Shown in pieces: positions 8,911 through 18,011 of a DNA stretch of 64,000 bases (the stretch's first letter is position 1; every line of letters begins with the position of its first letter). Location: contig NZ_JQCR01000002.1 in NCBI RefSeq assembly GCF_000757885.1, positions 1,364,001-1,428,000 of the forward strand. Direction: 5' to 3'. The notes under the pieces were generated by a model, which made no database searches, was not told the DNA's origin, and saw only the letters and a list, made by a program, of their open reading frames with translations. Source of the stretch: Paenibacillus wynnii. GTDB taxonomy: Bacteria; Bacillota; Bacilli; Paenibacillales; Paenibacillaceae. A program made the position numbers and the translations under genes.

Positions 8911-9374
8911 AGCTTCTTTTTGTCTCTCCCTTGTTCTAATATTTTGACGATTTCACCGTGGATCCGCAGCAGTTCCCCGGCGTCCTCGGTGGGAATAGTT
9001 GAAAGCGGCAGCAAATGTCTTCTCAGAGATTGTTTGCTTCGTTCCCTAATTTCAATACCCTTATCGGTCATCGACAGCTTGAAGCTGCGCCGATCACTCT
9101 CCGAACGCTGCCGGGTTATCAAGCCCGCCTTCACCATGCGGTCAACGACTCCACTCGCCGCACTGTTTCCTAAATGAAGCAGCTCCGCAAGCTCAGTGAT
9201 GCCAATTTCAGGGTGCATAGACAGCTTCCGCAGCACTATGAGCTGAGTCGGTGTAATCTCAAGCTCTTCGGCATCTTTCCACAGAAGCTGCTGGAATGCA
9301 TGACTTATACGGCGAAAAGAAGAAACGATCTCGTCCAACTGCTGCTCATTTCCCTCCAACACATTTACCCCCAA
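8907..9374 (-). CDS. MarR-family regulator of the adjacent efflux pump
   Basis: A 155-residue winged-helix protein. The DNA-binding part reads ITELAELLHLGNSAASGVVDRMVKAGLI followed by the wing RQRSESDRRSFKLSMT, the typical MarR D-x-R motif. Long N- and C-terminal helices would form the dimer interface. It heads the operon with the DHA2 pump and lies 15 bp downstream of a perfect palindromic operator, so autorepression relieved by a pump substrate is the likely logic. Start codon choice is uncertain: TTG at 9374 is used here, but GTG at 9362, preceded by GGGGG, is also possible. Confidence 0.92.
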   Translation of the reverse strand: MGVNVLEGNEQQLDEIVSSFRRISHAFQQLLWKDAEELEITPTQLIVLRKLSMHPEIGITELAELLHLGNSAASGVVDRMVKAGLITRQRSESDRRSFKLSMTDKGIEIRERSKQSLRRHLLPLSTIPTEDAGELLRIHGEIVKILEQGRDKKKL

Positions 9375-9389
9375 TTAACTTTAAAAGAT

Positions 9390-9409
9390 ATAGTTCGCAT
9401 ACGAACTAT
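9390..9409. promoter_or_regulatory. Perfect palindromic operator for the MarR protein
   Basis: ATAGTTCG-CATA-CGAACTAT is an 8-4-8 perfect inverted repeat placed just downstream of, and touching, the -10 box of the marR promoter. A dimer bound there would block transcription start. Binding by this MarR protein is inferred from position. Confidence 0.8.
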
Positions 9410-9436
9410 TTTACTATTTACGTATTTATTCGTCAA
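9408..9436 (-). promoter_or_regulatory. Sigma-A-type promoter of marR-efflux operon
   Basis: Reading the minus strand, TTGACG and TAAAAT are separated by 17 bases; the -10 box abuts the palindromic operator. Confidence 0.75.
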
Positions 9437-9484
9437 TAGTTTACTGAAAGTTTCTGAAAGTGCGCAAAGAGTAACCAAAATATT

Positions 9485-9670
9485 TAATTGCACTTTTTGC
9501 AGCTATTCGGTGTGAAATAGACGCTCGGAGCACTTTAGTTGTATTTCGTGCAATTAAAAACCACTCTGGGGCTGTTATTTGGGTAAAACGGGGTTTTTAG
9601 ATGCACAGAATACAGCTATTTCTCTATTAGCAGAGATTGCAATAGTTATAAGTGTATGATGAGCAACTAA
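9485..9670. repeat. Palindrome array B
   Basis: Four 22-bp units of the same family as array A start at 9485, 9536, 9598 and 9649: spacings 51, 62 and 51. Examples of half-sites are TAATTGCA/TGCAGCTA (unit 1) and TAAGTGTA/GCAACTAA (unit 4). The first spacer is recognisably similar to that of array A (GGTG ... GAAAT ... CTCGGAG), the others are not. The array fills the space between the marR promoter and the terminator of the large activase gene. Confidence 0.8.
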
Positions 9671-9674
9671 ATAC

Positions 9675-9715
9675 AAAAAGAGCGTGCCAATTATTACATT
9701 GGCACGCTCTTTTTA
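9675..9715 (-). terminator. Terminator after the activase gene
   Basis: AAAAAGAGCGTGCCAAT pairs with ATTGGCACGCTCTTTTT around a 6-base loop, with T runs on both strands. Confidence 0.95.
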
Positions 9716-9718
9716 TAC

Positions 9719-12700
9719 TTATATTCTGCTGGCCGCACTTTCCAGAACCGGGAGCCGTAATTGGCTGTCGATCTCCACAGGGGTCTGCCCCTTGCTCTGC
9801 AGGCCTCCGGCAATCGACATCATCAGCTTGATCCGGTTCGTCTGGTTCACTATGCTGACTCCCGCATCATAATCAATAGCTGCGATGTTGGCACCCGGAT
9901 AAAGCTCCTTAAGTCCTTTGATCATCCCTCGGCCTGTTATGTGGTTAGGCAAGCAAGCGAACGGCTGAATACAGACGATATTGTTAACCCCATGATCAAG
10001 CAGCTCCATCATCTCAGCTGTCAAGAACCAACCTTCACCCATCTGATTGCCCACGGATACCAGACGGCTCGCTTTTTCGGCCAAACCGTAGATATTTTCG
10101 CGGCCCTTCGTCAGCTTAGCAGCTTCAAGCGCTGTTTTGATTGGCTTTCGATACATTTCCAGATAGGAAATCAACATTGGATTAATATAGCCGAGTTTTT
10201 TGCTTTTACCAAACTGCTCTGCTTTGTAGATAGGGTTGTAGAGGCAGTAGAAGATAAAATCCAGGAAATCCGGCATGACCGCTTCTCCGCCCTCAGACTC
10301 AATCAACTCTACGATCTGATTATTGGCATCCGGATGGAACTTAATTAGGATTTCACCAACGATACCTACTTTAGGTTTAACCACAGCCACCACAGGTAGC
10401 TTGCAGAACTCCGAGACGATATCACGAATCAGCCGTTTGTATTCCCGGAACGAAAAGGACGACAAGCTGTCTTTGCATCGATCCATCCCTTTACGGAATA
10501 AAGCCTGCGCGCTGCCCGGCAGCAGCTCATAAGGTCTGAAGCGGTATAACATACGCATCATGAGGTCACCGTAGCATGCGGCTGCAATAAGCCGGTTAGC
10601 CAGCTTAAGGTTAATACGGAAGCCCGGCTGGTTCTCCATACCTGACGCATTGAGCGAAATGACCGGGATTTGCCCCAGCCCTGAATCCTTCAGAGCTTTA
10701 CGCAGCAAAGCAATGTAGTTAGTCGCCCGGCAGCCTCCGCCGGTCTGCGACATAATTACCGCTGTACAATTCGGATCATAATCCCCGCTTTTCAGAGCGG
10801 ATAATATCTGTCCTATCGTTACAATCGCGGGATAGCAGGCGTCATTATTTACAAACTTCAGCCCTTCCTCCGTCTCCTCGGGGCCTGTTGTCTCCAGAAT
10901 CTTCAGGCGATATCCGGCATCTTGGAATACCCGCTCGAACAATTCGAAGTGAACAGGGGACATTTGCGGAGCCAGGATCGTATAGGTTGCCTTCATTTCC
11001 TTGGTGAAAGGTACATTTAATTGCTCTTTGTAGAGCTGCTGAGGCTGCAGTTTACTTTTGTCCCGCTCACGCATTGCCGCCAGCAAAGAACGCAACCGGA
11101 TCCGGGCCGCACCGAGATTACTGATCTCGTCAATTTTGATTAGCGTGTATACTTTATTATTCCGCTCCATAATTTCCTGAACCGCATCACAGGTAATCGC
11201 ATCAATACCGCAGCCAAAGGAGGTCAATTGCACCAGCTCGAGATCATTTCTGGTTGCGGCGAGGCGGGCTGCCCGGTACATCCGAGCATGATAGGTCCAC
11301 TGATTCACAACGCTCATTTCGCCTTCGCTATGATCCAGATGACATACCGAATCCTCAGTCAGTACGGCAAGACCCATTCCTGTAATTAGTTCTGCCAAAC
11401 CATGATTGATTTCAGGGTCGGCATGATACGGATGTCCGCAGAGCAATATTCCTTTGGTACCGCTGCTCGTCAGATAAGCCAGCGTCTCCTCACCCTTAGT
11501 TCGAACATCGTCCTTGGCTCGATTCGCTTCCAGCAGACCTGCTTGAACAGCAGCCGAAATCTCTTCCTTCGGAATGTGTGTAAATGTTCTTGCCAATCCT
11601 TTGGTCAATGCGGATATATCGTCAAAGGTTAGAAACGGACTAACCATAGGAATTCCGCCTTCCTTTAACCCATCCATATTGTTGCGGATAACTTCGGGAT
11701 AGGATGCAACCACGGGGCAGTTAAAATGGTTATGGGCAGCCTCATCCTCTTTCTTCTCATACACTACAGCAGGGTAAAAAATAAAATCGACACCTTGACC
11801 GATTAGACTCTGCACATGCCCGTGAGCCATTTTTGCGGGATAGCATATGGATTCTGAAGGAATAGTATCCATACCACTCTCGTACAGCTTCTTGCTCGAT
11901 ATCGGTGAAAGAATCGCCCGATAACGCAATGAGGTAAAAAAGGCGTGCCAGAAAGGATAATTCTCGAACATGTTCATCGTACGCGGTAGGCCTACAGTTC
12001 CACGATCCGCCTGTGCCACCGGTAACGCCTCATAGTCGAAGAACCGTTCATACTTGTACTGCATGAGGTTCGGTAGAACATTCTTCTCTTTCTTCCGGCC
12101 TGCGCCGCGTTCACAGCGGTTCCCGGTAACGTGAAAGCTCTTATCCGGGAACCGGCTGATCGTCAGCGCACAATTATTGCTGCAGCGCCCACATCGGCCT
12201 GGAGAAACCTGATAAGTGAAATCCTCCAGCTCCTCCTGCTTCAGCAGTGTACTTATACCTGCATTCCCCACCTGTTCTCTAGCAAGAATTGCGCAGCCAT
12301 AGGCTCCCATAACTCCGGCAATATCCGGACGGACTACCGTACGGCCGGTCAGGCTCTCAAAGGCCCGCAGGACGGCTTCGTTATAGAAAGTTCCGCCCTC
12401 AACGATGATGTTTTCCCCTAGATCCTCAGGATTACGAATTTTGATTACCTTTTGCAGGGCATTCTTTACCACAGAATAAGCAAGCCCGGCTGATAAATCA
12501 GCCAAGGACGCACCTTCCTTCTGCACCTGTTTCACTTTTGAATTCATAAATACAGTACAGCGTGAACCTAGGTTCACCGGTTGGGTTGCTTCGAGTGCAG
12601 ACTCGGCAAATTCTTCGATTCCAAGATCCAAAGCAGAGGCAAAGCTCTCCAGAAAAGAACCGCAACCCGCAGAGCAGGCCTCGTTCAGCATAAGGCTATC

Positions 12701-14005
12701 GATCGCCCCACCGCGAATTTTGATACACTTCATGTCCTGTCCGCCAATATCGAGGATAAAATCGACCTTCGGCATAAACTTAGAAGCGGCTTTGAAATGC
12801 GCTACAGTCTCAACCTCGCCAGCGTCTGTTTTAAGAGCGGATTTAATTAGCCCTTCTCCGTAACCCGTGGCACAGCTTCCTGCAATATAGCAGCCTTCAG
12901 GCATGATTTGATATATTTCCTTCAATGCATCAGTGACCGAATGCAGCGGGTTACCTTTATTGCTTCCATAAAAAGTATGGAGAATTTCATCCTGTGAACC
13001 TGTAAGCACCAGCTTAGTTGTCGTAGAACCGGCATCAATGCCCAAATAACAAGCTCCACGATAGGAAGCCAGGTCCGCCCGGGGGGCTGTCGCTTTTCCA
13101 TGTCTAATCCTGAACTCCACCAGATCATCCAACGTCTCAAAAAGCGGCGGCAATTCAGCATCCAGATTCCGGTCACCGGAGAAATCCACGGCCGTTATCC
13201 GCTCCAGCCATGCCCCCATAGTCATAACAACAGGCTCTGTAATAGATAAGGCTGAACCAATGGCTACAAAATACTGAGAGCGTTCCGGAAAAAGAATATC
13301 ACTTTCCGATAAACCCAACGTTACTGCAAACCGAGCCCGAAGCTGTGGCAAAAAGGTGAGCGGTCCTCCAAGAAAGGCTACCTTGCCGCGAATAGGACGT
13401 CCGCAGGCCAGTCCGCTGATCGTCTGATTTACGATACTCTGAAAAATGGATGCTGCTATATCCTCACGGCGTGCCCCTTCGTTGAGCAGGGGTTGGACAT
13501 CGCTTTTCGCAAATACACCGCAGCGCGAGGCAATTGGATATAGGGTCTCATGTTTTGCAGCCAACTCATCCAAGCCCCCGGGGTCCGTCTGCAGCAGAGA
13601 TGCCATTTGGTCAATGAACGCACCCGTACCTCCCGCACAGGCATTGTTCATACGTTGTTCGATGCCGCCGCTCAGATAAATAATTTTGGCATCCTCTCCG
13701 CCCAGCTCAATGGCTGTGTCACACTCCGGGATTCGCTCATGAATTGCTTTTGTACAAGCAATGACCTCCTGAATAAATGGAATGCCTCCCAGTTTAGATA
13801 GGGACAACCCTGAGGAACCGCTTACAACGAGTGCTGCCTCTCTCTCTGGAAACCTGTCACCTACGTCTGACAACAGAGAGAGAATTGCTTTTTTAATATC
13901 ACTATAGTGTCTTACATAATCCTGATAAATAATTGAATGTTGCTCCATGACAACCAATTTGGCTGTAGTTGAACCGATATCAAGCCCGATGCGCAGCATC
14001 ATCAC
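9719..14005 (-). CDS. Fused acyl-CoA dehydratase activase (BadF/BcrAD x2 + DUF2229 + HgdB-like)
   Basis: A very large 1,428-residue protein. The first ~270 residues are one BadF/BadG/BcrA/BcrD-type ATPase domain (LDIGSTTAKL; IELGGEDAK; CAGGTGAFIDQM). A second follows at about 320-590 (GIDAGSTTTKL; DIGGQDMKCI; NEACSAGCGSFLESF; CTVFMNSKVK). These actin-fold domains bind ATP, and Cys residues of a dimer normally hold a [4Fe-4S] cluster. A Cys-rich linker (CGRCSNNC ... CERGAG) leads to a DUF2229 region and a C-terminal HgdB-like region (QTGGGCRATNY; CLPNHITGRGMIKGL). In 2-hydroxyacyl-CoA dehydratases the activase injects an electron into the dehydratase; here both parts seem fused. Substrate unknown. 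The frame begins GTG-ATG-ATG after GGTGATGGAG, so the true start may be 14002 or 13999. Confidence 0.88.
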   Translation of the reverse strand: MMMLRIGLDIGSTTAKLVVMEQHSIIYQDYVRHYSDIKKAILSLLSDVGDRFPEREAALVVSGSSGLSLSKLGGIPFIQEVIACTKAIHERIPECDTAIELGGEDAKIIYLSGGIEQRMNNACAGGTGAFIDQMASLLQTDPGGLDELAAKHETLYPIASRCGVFAKSDVQPLLNEGARREDIAASIFQSIVNQTISGLACGRPIRGKVAFLGGPLTFLPQLRARFAVTLGLSESDILFPERSQYFVAIGSALSITEPVVMTMGAWLERITAVDFSGDRNLDAELPPLFETLDDLVEFRIRHGKATAPRADLASYRGACYLGIDAGSTTTKLVLTGSQDEILHTFYGSNKGNPLHSVTDALKEIYQIMPEGCYIAGSCATGYGEGLIKSALKTDAGEVETVAHFKAASKFMPKVDFILDIGGQDMKCIKIRGGAIDSLMLNEACSAGCGSFLESFASALDLGIEEFAESALEATQPVNLGSRCTVFMNSKVKQVQKEGASLADLSAGLAYSVVKNALQKVIKIRNPEDLGENIIVEGGTFYNEAVLRAFESLTGRTVVRPDIAGVMGAYGCAILAREQVGNAGISTLLKQEELEDFTYQVSPGRCGRCSNNCALTISRFPDKSFHVTGNRCERGAGRKKEKNVLPNLMQYKYERFFDYEALPVAQADRGTVGLPRTMNMFENYPFWHAFFTSLRYRAILSPISSKKLYESGMDTIPSESICYPAKMAHGHVQSLIGQGVDFIFYPAVVYEKKEDEAAHNHFNCPVVASYPEVIRNNMDGLKEGGIPMVSPFLTFDDISALTKGLARTFTHIPKEEISAAVQAGLLEANRAKDDVRTKGEETLAYLTSSGTKGILLCGHPYHADPEINHGLAELITGMGLAVLTEDSVCHLDHSEGEMSVVNQWTYHARMYRAARLAATRNDLELVQLTSFGCGIDAITCDAVQEIMERNNKVYTLIKIDEISNLGAARIRLRSLLAAMRERDKSKLQPQQLYKEQLNVPFTKEMKATYTILAPQMSPVHFELFERVFQDAGYRLKILETTGPEETEEGLKFVNNDACYPAIVTIGQILSALKSGDYDPNCTAVIMSQTGGGCRATNYIALLRKALKDSGLGQIPVISLNASGMENQPGFRINLKLANRLIAAACYGDLMMRMLYRFRPYELLPGSAQALFRKGMDRCKDSLSSFSFREYKRLIRDIVSEFCKLPVVAVVKPKVGIVGEILIKFHPDANNQIVELIESEGGEAVMPDFLDFIFYCLYNPIYKAEQFGKSKKLGYINPMLISYLEMYRKPIKTALEAAKLTKGRENIYGLAEKASRLVSVGNQMGEGWFLTAEMMELLDHGVNNIVCIQPFACLPNHITGRGMIKGLKELYPGANIAAIDYDAGVSIVNQTNRIKLMMSIAGGLQSKGQTPVEIDSQLRLPVLESAASRI

Positions 14006-14120
14006 TCCATCACCATGCCTTGTTACAAATTTGAAGTAATATGAGCAACTATATCATGGGAGAGCAGTGCTTTAGCTGTTAAAAATGTAACAGACTTTTA
14101 GAAAATTTTACCACCACACC

Positions 14121-14588
14121 TTATTTCAAATCCAGAAGTTGTACCGCTGCTTCAACATGCCCTTTCACGCGTACCTTGCGCCATTCTTGTTTCAACACAC
14201 CTTCTTCGTCAATGAGGAACGTCGAACGAACGATACCCATAAATTCCTTGCCATATAACTTCTTAAGCTGCCACACTCCAAACCTCTCACTCACCTTATG
14301 ATCCTCATCCGAGAGCAGCAAAAAAGGAAGTTCATTCTTAGCTATAAATTTAGTATGGGACTCGAGGCGATCTGGACTAATTCCTAGAATCACCGCCCCC
14401 TTCGCGGTAATCTGATCGTGGACATCACGAAATTTACAGGCCTCTTGGGTGCAGGCTGGCGTCATATCTTTAGGGTAAAAATAGAGGATAATCTTATGTC
14501 CCCGGTATTGGCTGAGGCTCACTTGATTCCCGTCAGAAGCGGGAAGTGTAAAGTCCGGTACGGTATCTCCGATAGTTACAGTGTTCAT
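14121..14588 (-). CDS. bcp: Thioredoxin-dependent thiol peroxidase (bacterioferritin comigratory protein)
   Basis: A 155-residue peroxiredoxin of the BCP/PrxQ class. The active site reads YPKDMTPACTQEACKFRD: the first Cys is the peroxidatic residue and the second, five residues later in the same helix, is the resolving Cys typical of many PrxQ proteins. It reduces hydroperoxides in the cytoplasm using thioredoxin. The length is normal. In Bacillus subtilis the homologue (ygaF) lies next to a hemL-type gene (gsaB); here an LCP gene lies between the two. Confidence 0.95.
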   Translation of the reverse strand: MNTVTIGDTVPDFTLPASDGNQVSLSQYRGHKIILYFYPKDMTPACTQEACKFRDVHDQITAKGAVILGISPDRLESHTKFIAKNELPFLLLSDEDHKVSERFGVWQLKKLYGKEFMGIVRSTFLIDEEGVLKQEWRKVRVKGHVEAAVQLLDLK

Positions 14589-14653
14589 ATTAGGTATTCA
14601 CTCCTTCAAATTAAGACACAAACCGCTAAGCACTTGCGAAACTTTTGCCGAAA

Positions 14654-14682
14654 TTGATTGTATACTTAAAAGAAATTATAAT
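14654..14682 (+). promoter_or_regulatory. Sigma-A-type promoter of the LCP gene
   Basis: TTGATT and TATAAT are separated by exactly 17 bases. Transcription would begin near 14689, which makes ATG 14717 rather than 14696 the more likely start of the LCP gene. Confidence 0.75.
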
Positions 14683-14716
14683 GTAAGGAATGTAAATGCG
14701 AAAGGAAGAACGAGAA

Positions 14717-15769
14717 ATGCCGCCAAGAACGAAAAGACATGCAAAAACAAAAAAAACCAAATCTAAAAAACCGCTGCTCTGGACTCTAGCTATAATCCTT
14801 CTAATCATCGTCGGCTTCGCAGTTTATTTTTTCGGATCCATTTTTAACGGTCTGGAGAACTTCAATAAGAGAGGCGATAACTCACCTTTTAAAGATGTTG
14901 TTGAATCCGTAGACGTCAAGACCCCTGAACCTCCAAAATGGGAGGGTACAGAACCCGTGAATATTCTGCTGATGGGTGTGGATGCACGCGGAGTTAAAAA
15001 AGGCGAGGTTCCCCGTTCCGATACCATGCTGGTTGCTTCCTTGGACCCGGTAAAGAAAAAGTTCTATGTATTCTCCATTCTTCGAGATACTTATGTATCT
15101 ATTCCGGGGTATGATAAGGATCGTATCAATACAGCGATTACTCACGGATCCAACGTAGCAATGCAGACTGTAAGCGATTTGCTTGGGATTCCGATTCAAT
15201 ATTACGTATATACCGACTTTCAAGGCTTCATTAAGCTGATTGATGAGATCGGCGGCATTGATTATGACGTCGAGAAGGACATGGTATACAAGACCAAAGC
15301 CGACGGACCAGAATATGATATTGATTTGAAAAAAGGCTTTCAGCATCTGGATGGCAGTATGGCTCTGCAATATGTGCGCTTCCGCCACGATGCTACCTCC
15401 GACTTCACCCGGACCCAGCGCCAGCGTGGATTTCTCAAGGCTGTAGCAGACAAGATGAAGAGTACTACCTCTCTAATCAAGCTGCCTTCGATCCTCTCGG
15501 CGGTCAATCCTTATGTGGATACGAACTTGTCCGTAAACGATATGTGGAAGCTGGCCAATCTGGGATATAAGAGCAGCATGGGCGGTAGTGAGCAGATTCC
15601 GCCGATGGACCTGCTTGTAGAAGAAAAAACTCGCGGCGGTTCCGCAGTAATCGGTATAAGCAGCACCGAGGAACTGAAGCAATTTGTGGAAGATACGATG
15701 ACTGAGCCTGTGCCTACTGCTTCTCCTGAAACTACAAACGCTGGCAGTACTTCCGAATCAAGTAATTAG
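14717..15769 (+). CDS. LytR-CpsA-Psr (LCP) family glycopolymer ligase
   Basis: A 350-residue membrane protein with a basic cytoplasmic N-terminus ([15 protein letters not shown]), one membrane helix ([19 protein letters not shown]) and an extracellular LCP domain. Family residues include [37 protein letters not shown], and the Arg-rich [20 protein letters not shown] that binds the pyrophosphate of polyprenyl-linked substrates. LCP enzymes attach teichoic acids or other glycopolymers to peptidoglycan. The C-terminus is a Ser/Thr/Pro-rich tail. ATG 14717 was chosen because it follows GGAAG and because the promoter leaves too little leader for the in-frame ATG at 14696. Confidence 0.93.
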   Translation: MPPRTKRHAKTKKTKSKKPLLWTLAIILLIIVGFAVYFFGSIFNGLENFNKRGDNSPFKDVVESVDVKTPEPPKWEGTEPVNILLMGVDARGVKKGEVPRSDTMLVASLDPVKKKFYVFSILRDTYVSIPGYDKDRINTAITHGSNVAMQTVSDLLGIPIQYYVYTDFQGFIKLIDEIGGIDYDVEKDMVYKTKADGPEYDIDLKKGFQHLDGSMALQYVRFRHDATSDFTRTQRQRGFLKAVADKMKSTTSLIKLPSILSAVNPYVDTNLSVNDMWKLANLGYKSSMGGSEQIPPMDLLVEEKTRGGSAVIGISSTEELKQFVEDTMTEPVPTASPETTNAGSTSESSN

Positions 15770-15787
15770 ACTATAAACAGGACTTAG

Positions 15788-15823
15788 ACGGGCGGACGGC
15801 GGCGATGACTGCAGTTCGCCCGT
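15788..15823 (+). terminator. Possible hairpin between LCP gene and hemL
   Basis: ACGGGCG pairs with CGCCCGT around a GC-rich loop. There is no T run after it, so termination is doubtful. Confidence 0.3.
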
Positions 15824-15867
15824 TCCCCTGCCTTCTACCATGGACAAATGAAAGGATGCTGAATTCA

Positions 15868-17184
15868 ATGAACCGTTCTACATCAGAGCAATTATATCAA
15901 GAAGCCCTTCAACATATCGTAGGAGGCGTCAACAGCCCCTCCCGTTCCTTCAAGGCTGTCGGAGGCGGAGCACCTGTATTTATGAAACGCGGTAGCGGTG
16001 CACACTTTTGGGATGAAGACGGCAACAAATACATAGATTACTTAGCCGCTTACGGTCCGATTATTACCGGTCACGCTCATCCTCACATTACCGCAGCCAT
16101 CACTGAGGCAGCAGAGAATGGGATACTTTACGGCACCCCAACCCGATTAGAAATTAAACTTGCCAAAATGCTCAAGGAAGCCATCCCTTCGATGGATAAA
16201 GTACGGTTCGTCAACTCCGGTACTGAAGCGGTTATGACTACAATCCGTGTGGCCCGTGCTTACACTAAACGCAGCAAAATTGTTAAGTTCGCCGGCTGTT
16301 ACCATGGTCATTCCGACCTTGTGCTTGTTGCAGCAGGCTCAGGACCTTCTACACTGGGCATCCCTGACAGCGCTGGGGTTCCGCAAAGTATCGCTCAAGA
16401 AGTGATTACTGTCCCTTTCAACGACCTTGAGGCTCTGCGTGAAGCGCTGGACAAATGGGGCGAGGAAGTTGCAGCAGTTATGGTGGAGCCTATTGTCGGC
16501 AACTTCGGAATGGTTATGCCTAAGCCAGGCTTTCTAGAGGGACTCTGCAAGCTTACGCATGATAACGGCTCACTTGTGATCTACGACGAGGTGATTACCG
16601 CCTTCCGCTTCCACTATGGATCGACACAAACCTATGCCGGACTGGATAACCATGAGGACATCATCCCTGACCTGACGGCTCTGGGTAAAATTATCGGCGG
16701 CGGTCTGCCTATCGGTGCTTACGGCGGACGTAAGCACGTTATGGAACAGGTTGCCCCGCTCGGTCCTGCTTATCAGGCCGGTACTATGGCGGGAAACCCC
16801 GCTTCCATATCAGCGGGCATCGCCTGCCTCGAAGTCCTTCGGGGTGAGGGAGTATACGAAGAAATGGAACGGCTGGCGATACGCTTGGTCGATGGACTTC
16901 AGGCGTCTGCTGCACGCCACGGCATCCCGCTAACCATCAATCGTATACGCGGCGCTTTTTCTACCCATTTCTGCGATCACCCGATTACCGATTACGAGGA
17001 AGCTCAAGATACCGACGGCGAGATGTTCGCCAGCTTCTTCCGCCATATGCTGGACCGCGGGATTAACCTGGCCCCGTCCAAATATGAGGCATGGTTCCTT
17101 ACTACGGAACATACAGACGAAGACATTGATGCAACGCTCGAAGCGGCTGAGGATTCCTTCCGCGCTATGTCGGCGGAGAGATAG
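15868..17184 (+). CDS. hemL: Glutamate-1-semialdehyde 2,1-aminomutase
   Basis: A 438-residue PLP enzyme of the class III aminotransferase fold that turns glutamate-1-semialdehyde into 5-aminolevulinate, the precursor of heme. Signatures include [16 protein letters not shown] at the N-terminus, [25 protein letters not shown], the PLP contact [10 protein letters not shown], and the Schiff-base Lys in [20 protein letters not shown] 15868 was chosen (AGGA upstream, family-typical N-terminus) over an in-frame ATG 63 bases earlier. Proximity to bcp recalls the B. subtilis gsaB-ygaF pair, so this may be the second, GsaB-like copy rather than the one in the main hem operon. Confidence 0.93.
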   Translation: MNRSTSEQLYQEALQHIVGGVNSPSRSFKAVGGGAPVFMKRGSGAHFWDEDGNKYIDYLAAYGPIITGHAHPHITAAITEAAENGILYGTPTRLEIKLAKMLKEAIPSMDKVRFVNSGTEAVMTTIRVARAYTKRSKIVKFAGCYHGHSDLVLVAAGSGPSTLGIPDSAGVPQSIAQEVITVPFNDLEALREALDKWGEEVAAVMVEPIVGNFGMVMPKPGFLEGLCKLTHDNGSLVIYDEVITAFRFHYGSTQTYAGLDNHEDIIPDLTALGKIIGGGLPIGAYGGRKHVMEQVAPLGPAYQAGTMAGNPASISAGIACLEVLRGEGVYEEMERLAIRLVDGLQASAARHGIPLTINRIRGAFSTHFCDHPITDYEEAQDTDGEMFASFFRHMLDRGINLAPSKYEAWFLTTEHTDEDIDATLEAAEDSFRAMSAER

Positions 17185-17210
17185 GAATAAGTGCCACTGG
17201 GGCGGAAACG

Positions 17211-17272
17211 CGCCACTAAGGCGGATTCTAGTGTATTTTTACCTTTAATTCGCAGAAACGCGCCACTGCGGC
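17211..17272 (+). repeat. Left copy of a 62-bp direct repeat flanking array C
   Basis: It begins CGCCACTAAGGCG, continues with a unit reading TAGTGTATTTTTACCTTTA, and ends CGCCACTGCGGCG. The copy at 17579 has the same order with substitutions. Each copy carries short GC-rich hairpins about 50 bp apart. Nothing in it is coding. Confidence 0.65.
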
Positions 17273-17370
17273 GATAGCGTCAAGAAGTTTGTGTATGAGA
17301 GTAGAAGTATCTACTCGGGTATCCGCGACACATACGGCAAATCGTCTACCTTCATGGGTTTCAATATATA

Positions 17371-17556
17371 TAGTTGCACAACGTACACTTATATTTCTCC
17401 CTCAGCACACTTTAGGGTGTTTAATTGTACTTTATACACTTATTTTTTGGTATTCCGGGGTTTATCCGGCATATTCGTGTTTTTAGTTGCACAAAGTACA
17501 TCTATCCATACATCTGAGTGCCAAAAGCTAGAAATAAGTGTATAAATTACATCTAT
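17371..17556. repeat. Palindrome array C
   Basis: Four units start at 17371, 17422, 17484 and 17535, with spacings 51, 62 and 51 as in the other arrays. Half-sites include TAGTTGCA/TACACTTA (unit 1) and TAATTGTA/TACACTTA (unit 2). The central spacer contains CCGG-GGTTTAT-CCGG, a small hairpin in the same place as in arrays A and D. The array lies between the end of hemL and the IS1182 element. Confidence 0.8.
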
Positions 17557-17578
17557 TTCACTGACGACCTCCGAAACG

Positions 17579-17641
17579 TGCCACTGCAGCAGATTTAAGT
17601 GTATTGTTACCTTTGGCTCGCTGAATACACACCGCTAAGGC
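17579..17641 (+). repeat. Right copy of the direct repeat flanking array C
   Basis: It matches the copy at 17211 in order and orientation: TGCCACTGCAGCAGATT, then TAAGTGTATTGTTACCTTT, then a degraded CCGCTAAGGCCG. Its central unit starts at 17596, 61 bp after the last unit of array C, close to the 62-bp step. Confidence 0.6.
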
Positions 17642-17773
17642 CGAAAGTACGCTACTGTGTATCCATACCTACCCACCATTGCTAAAGCAAAAAGGGGCTG
17701 TCCCATAAGCCATGAAATGGCTGCTTGGGACCGCCCCGCTGTTTTTGAGTCGGATTGACTTGTGTACGTGGTG

Positions 17774-17920
17774 TGGACGCTCCGCGAACGGACCGTTGCT
17801 CCAATCGCTGTGCTCTCCAGATTTTATTTATTTCCCTTAGCGGTAAAAATCCGGAGACCAAGGCGACCGCTACCGCTTTTCCGCAATCAGTCCGTCCTCT
17901 CCGCTGCTTTGAGCAGAAAA
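17774..17920 (+). repeat. Structured dispersed repeat, copy 1 (inside the IS1182 element)
   Basis: It starts GGACGCTCCGCGAACGG and ends near a CCGCTG ... GAGCAG hairpin. The central stem pairs CTCC-A-GATTTT (17815-17825) with AAAATC-C-GGAG (17846-17856), one A-C mismatch. The loop TAGCGGT (17838-17844) is fully complementary to ACCGCTA (17866-17872) downstream, a possible pseudoknot. The same landmarks recur in the other three copies. Confidence 0.7.
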
Positions 17921-18011
17921 AGTTTCTACAATCTTCTTTAAAATCACAAAAAGAAATCGCCCTTTTGGTAAAATGGAGGTACCACCCAACCATTCAAAAG
18001 GAGCGATTTCT

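Noticed and set aside
14032..14052. A single sequence like one palindrome unit (GAAGTAATATGAGCAACTAT) before the activase gene
   Set aside because: Only one unit with several mismatches and none at plus or minus 51 or 62 bp; probably chance.
17289..17545. Small open frames within array C
   Set aside because: They cover the palindromic units and spacers, have no ribosome site and are not kept in the other arrays.
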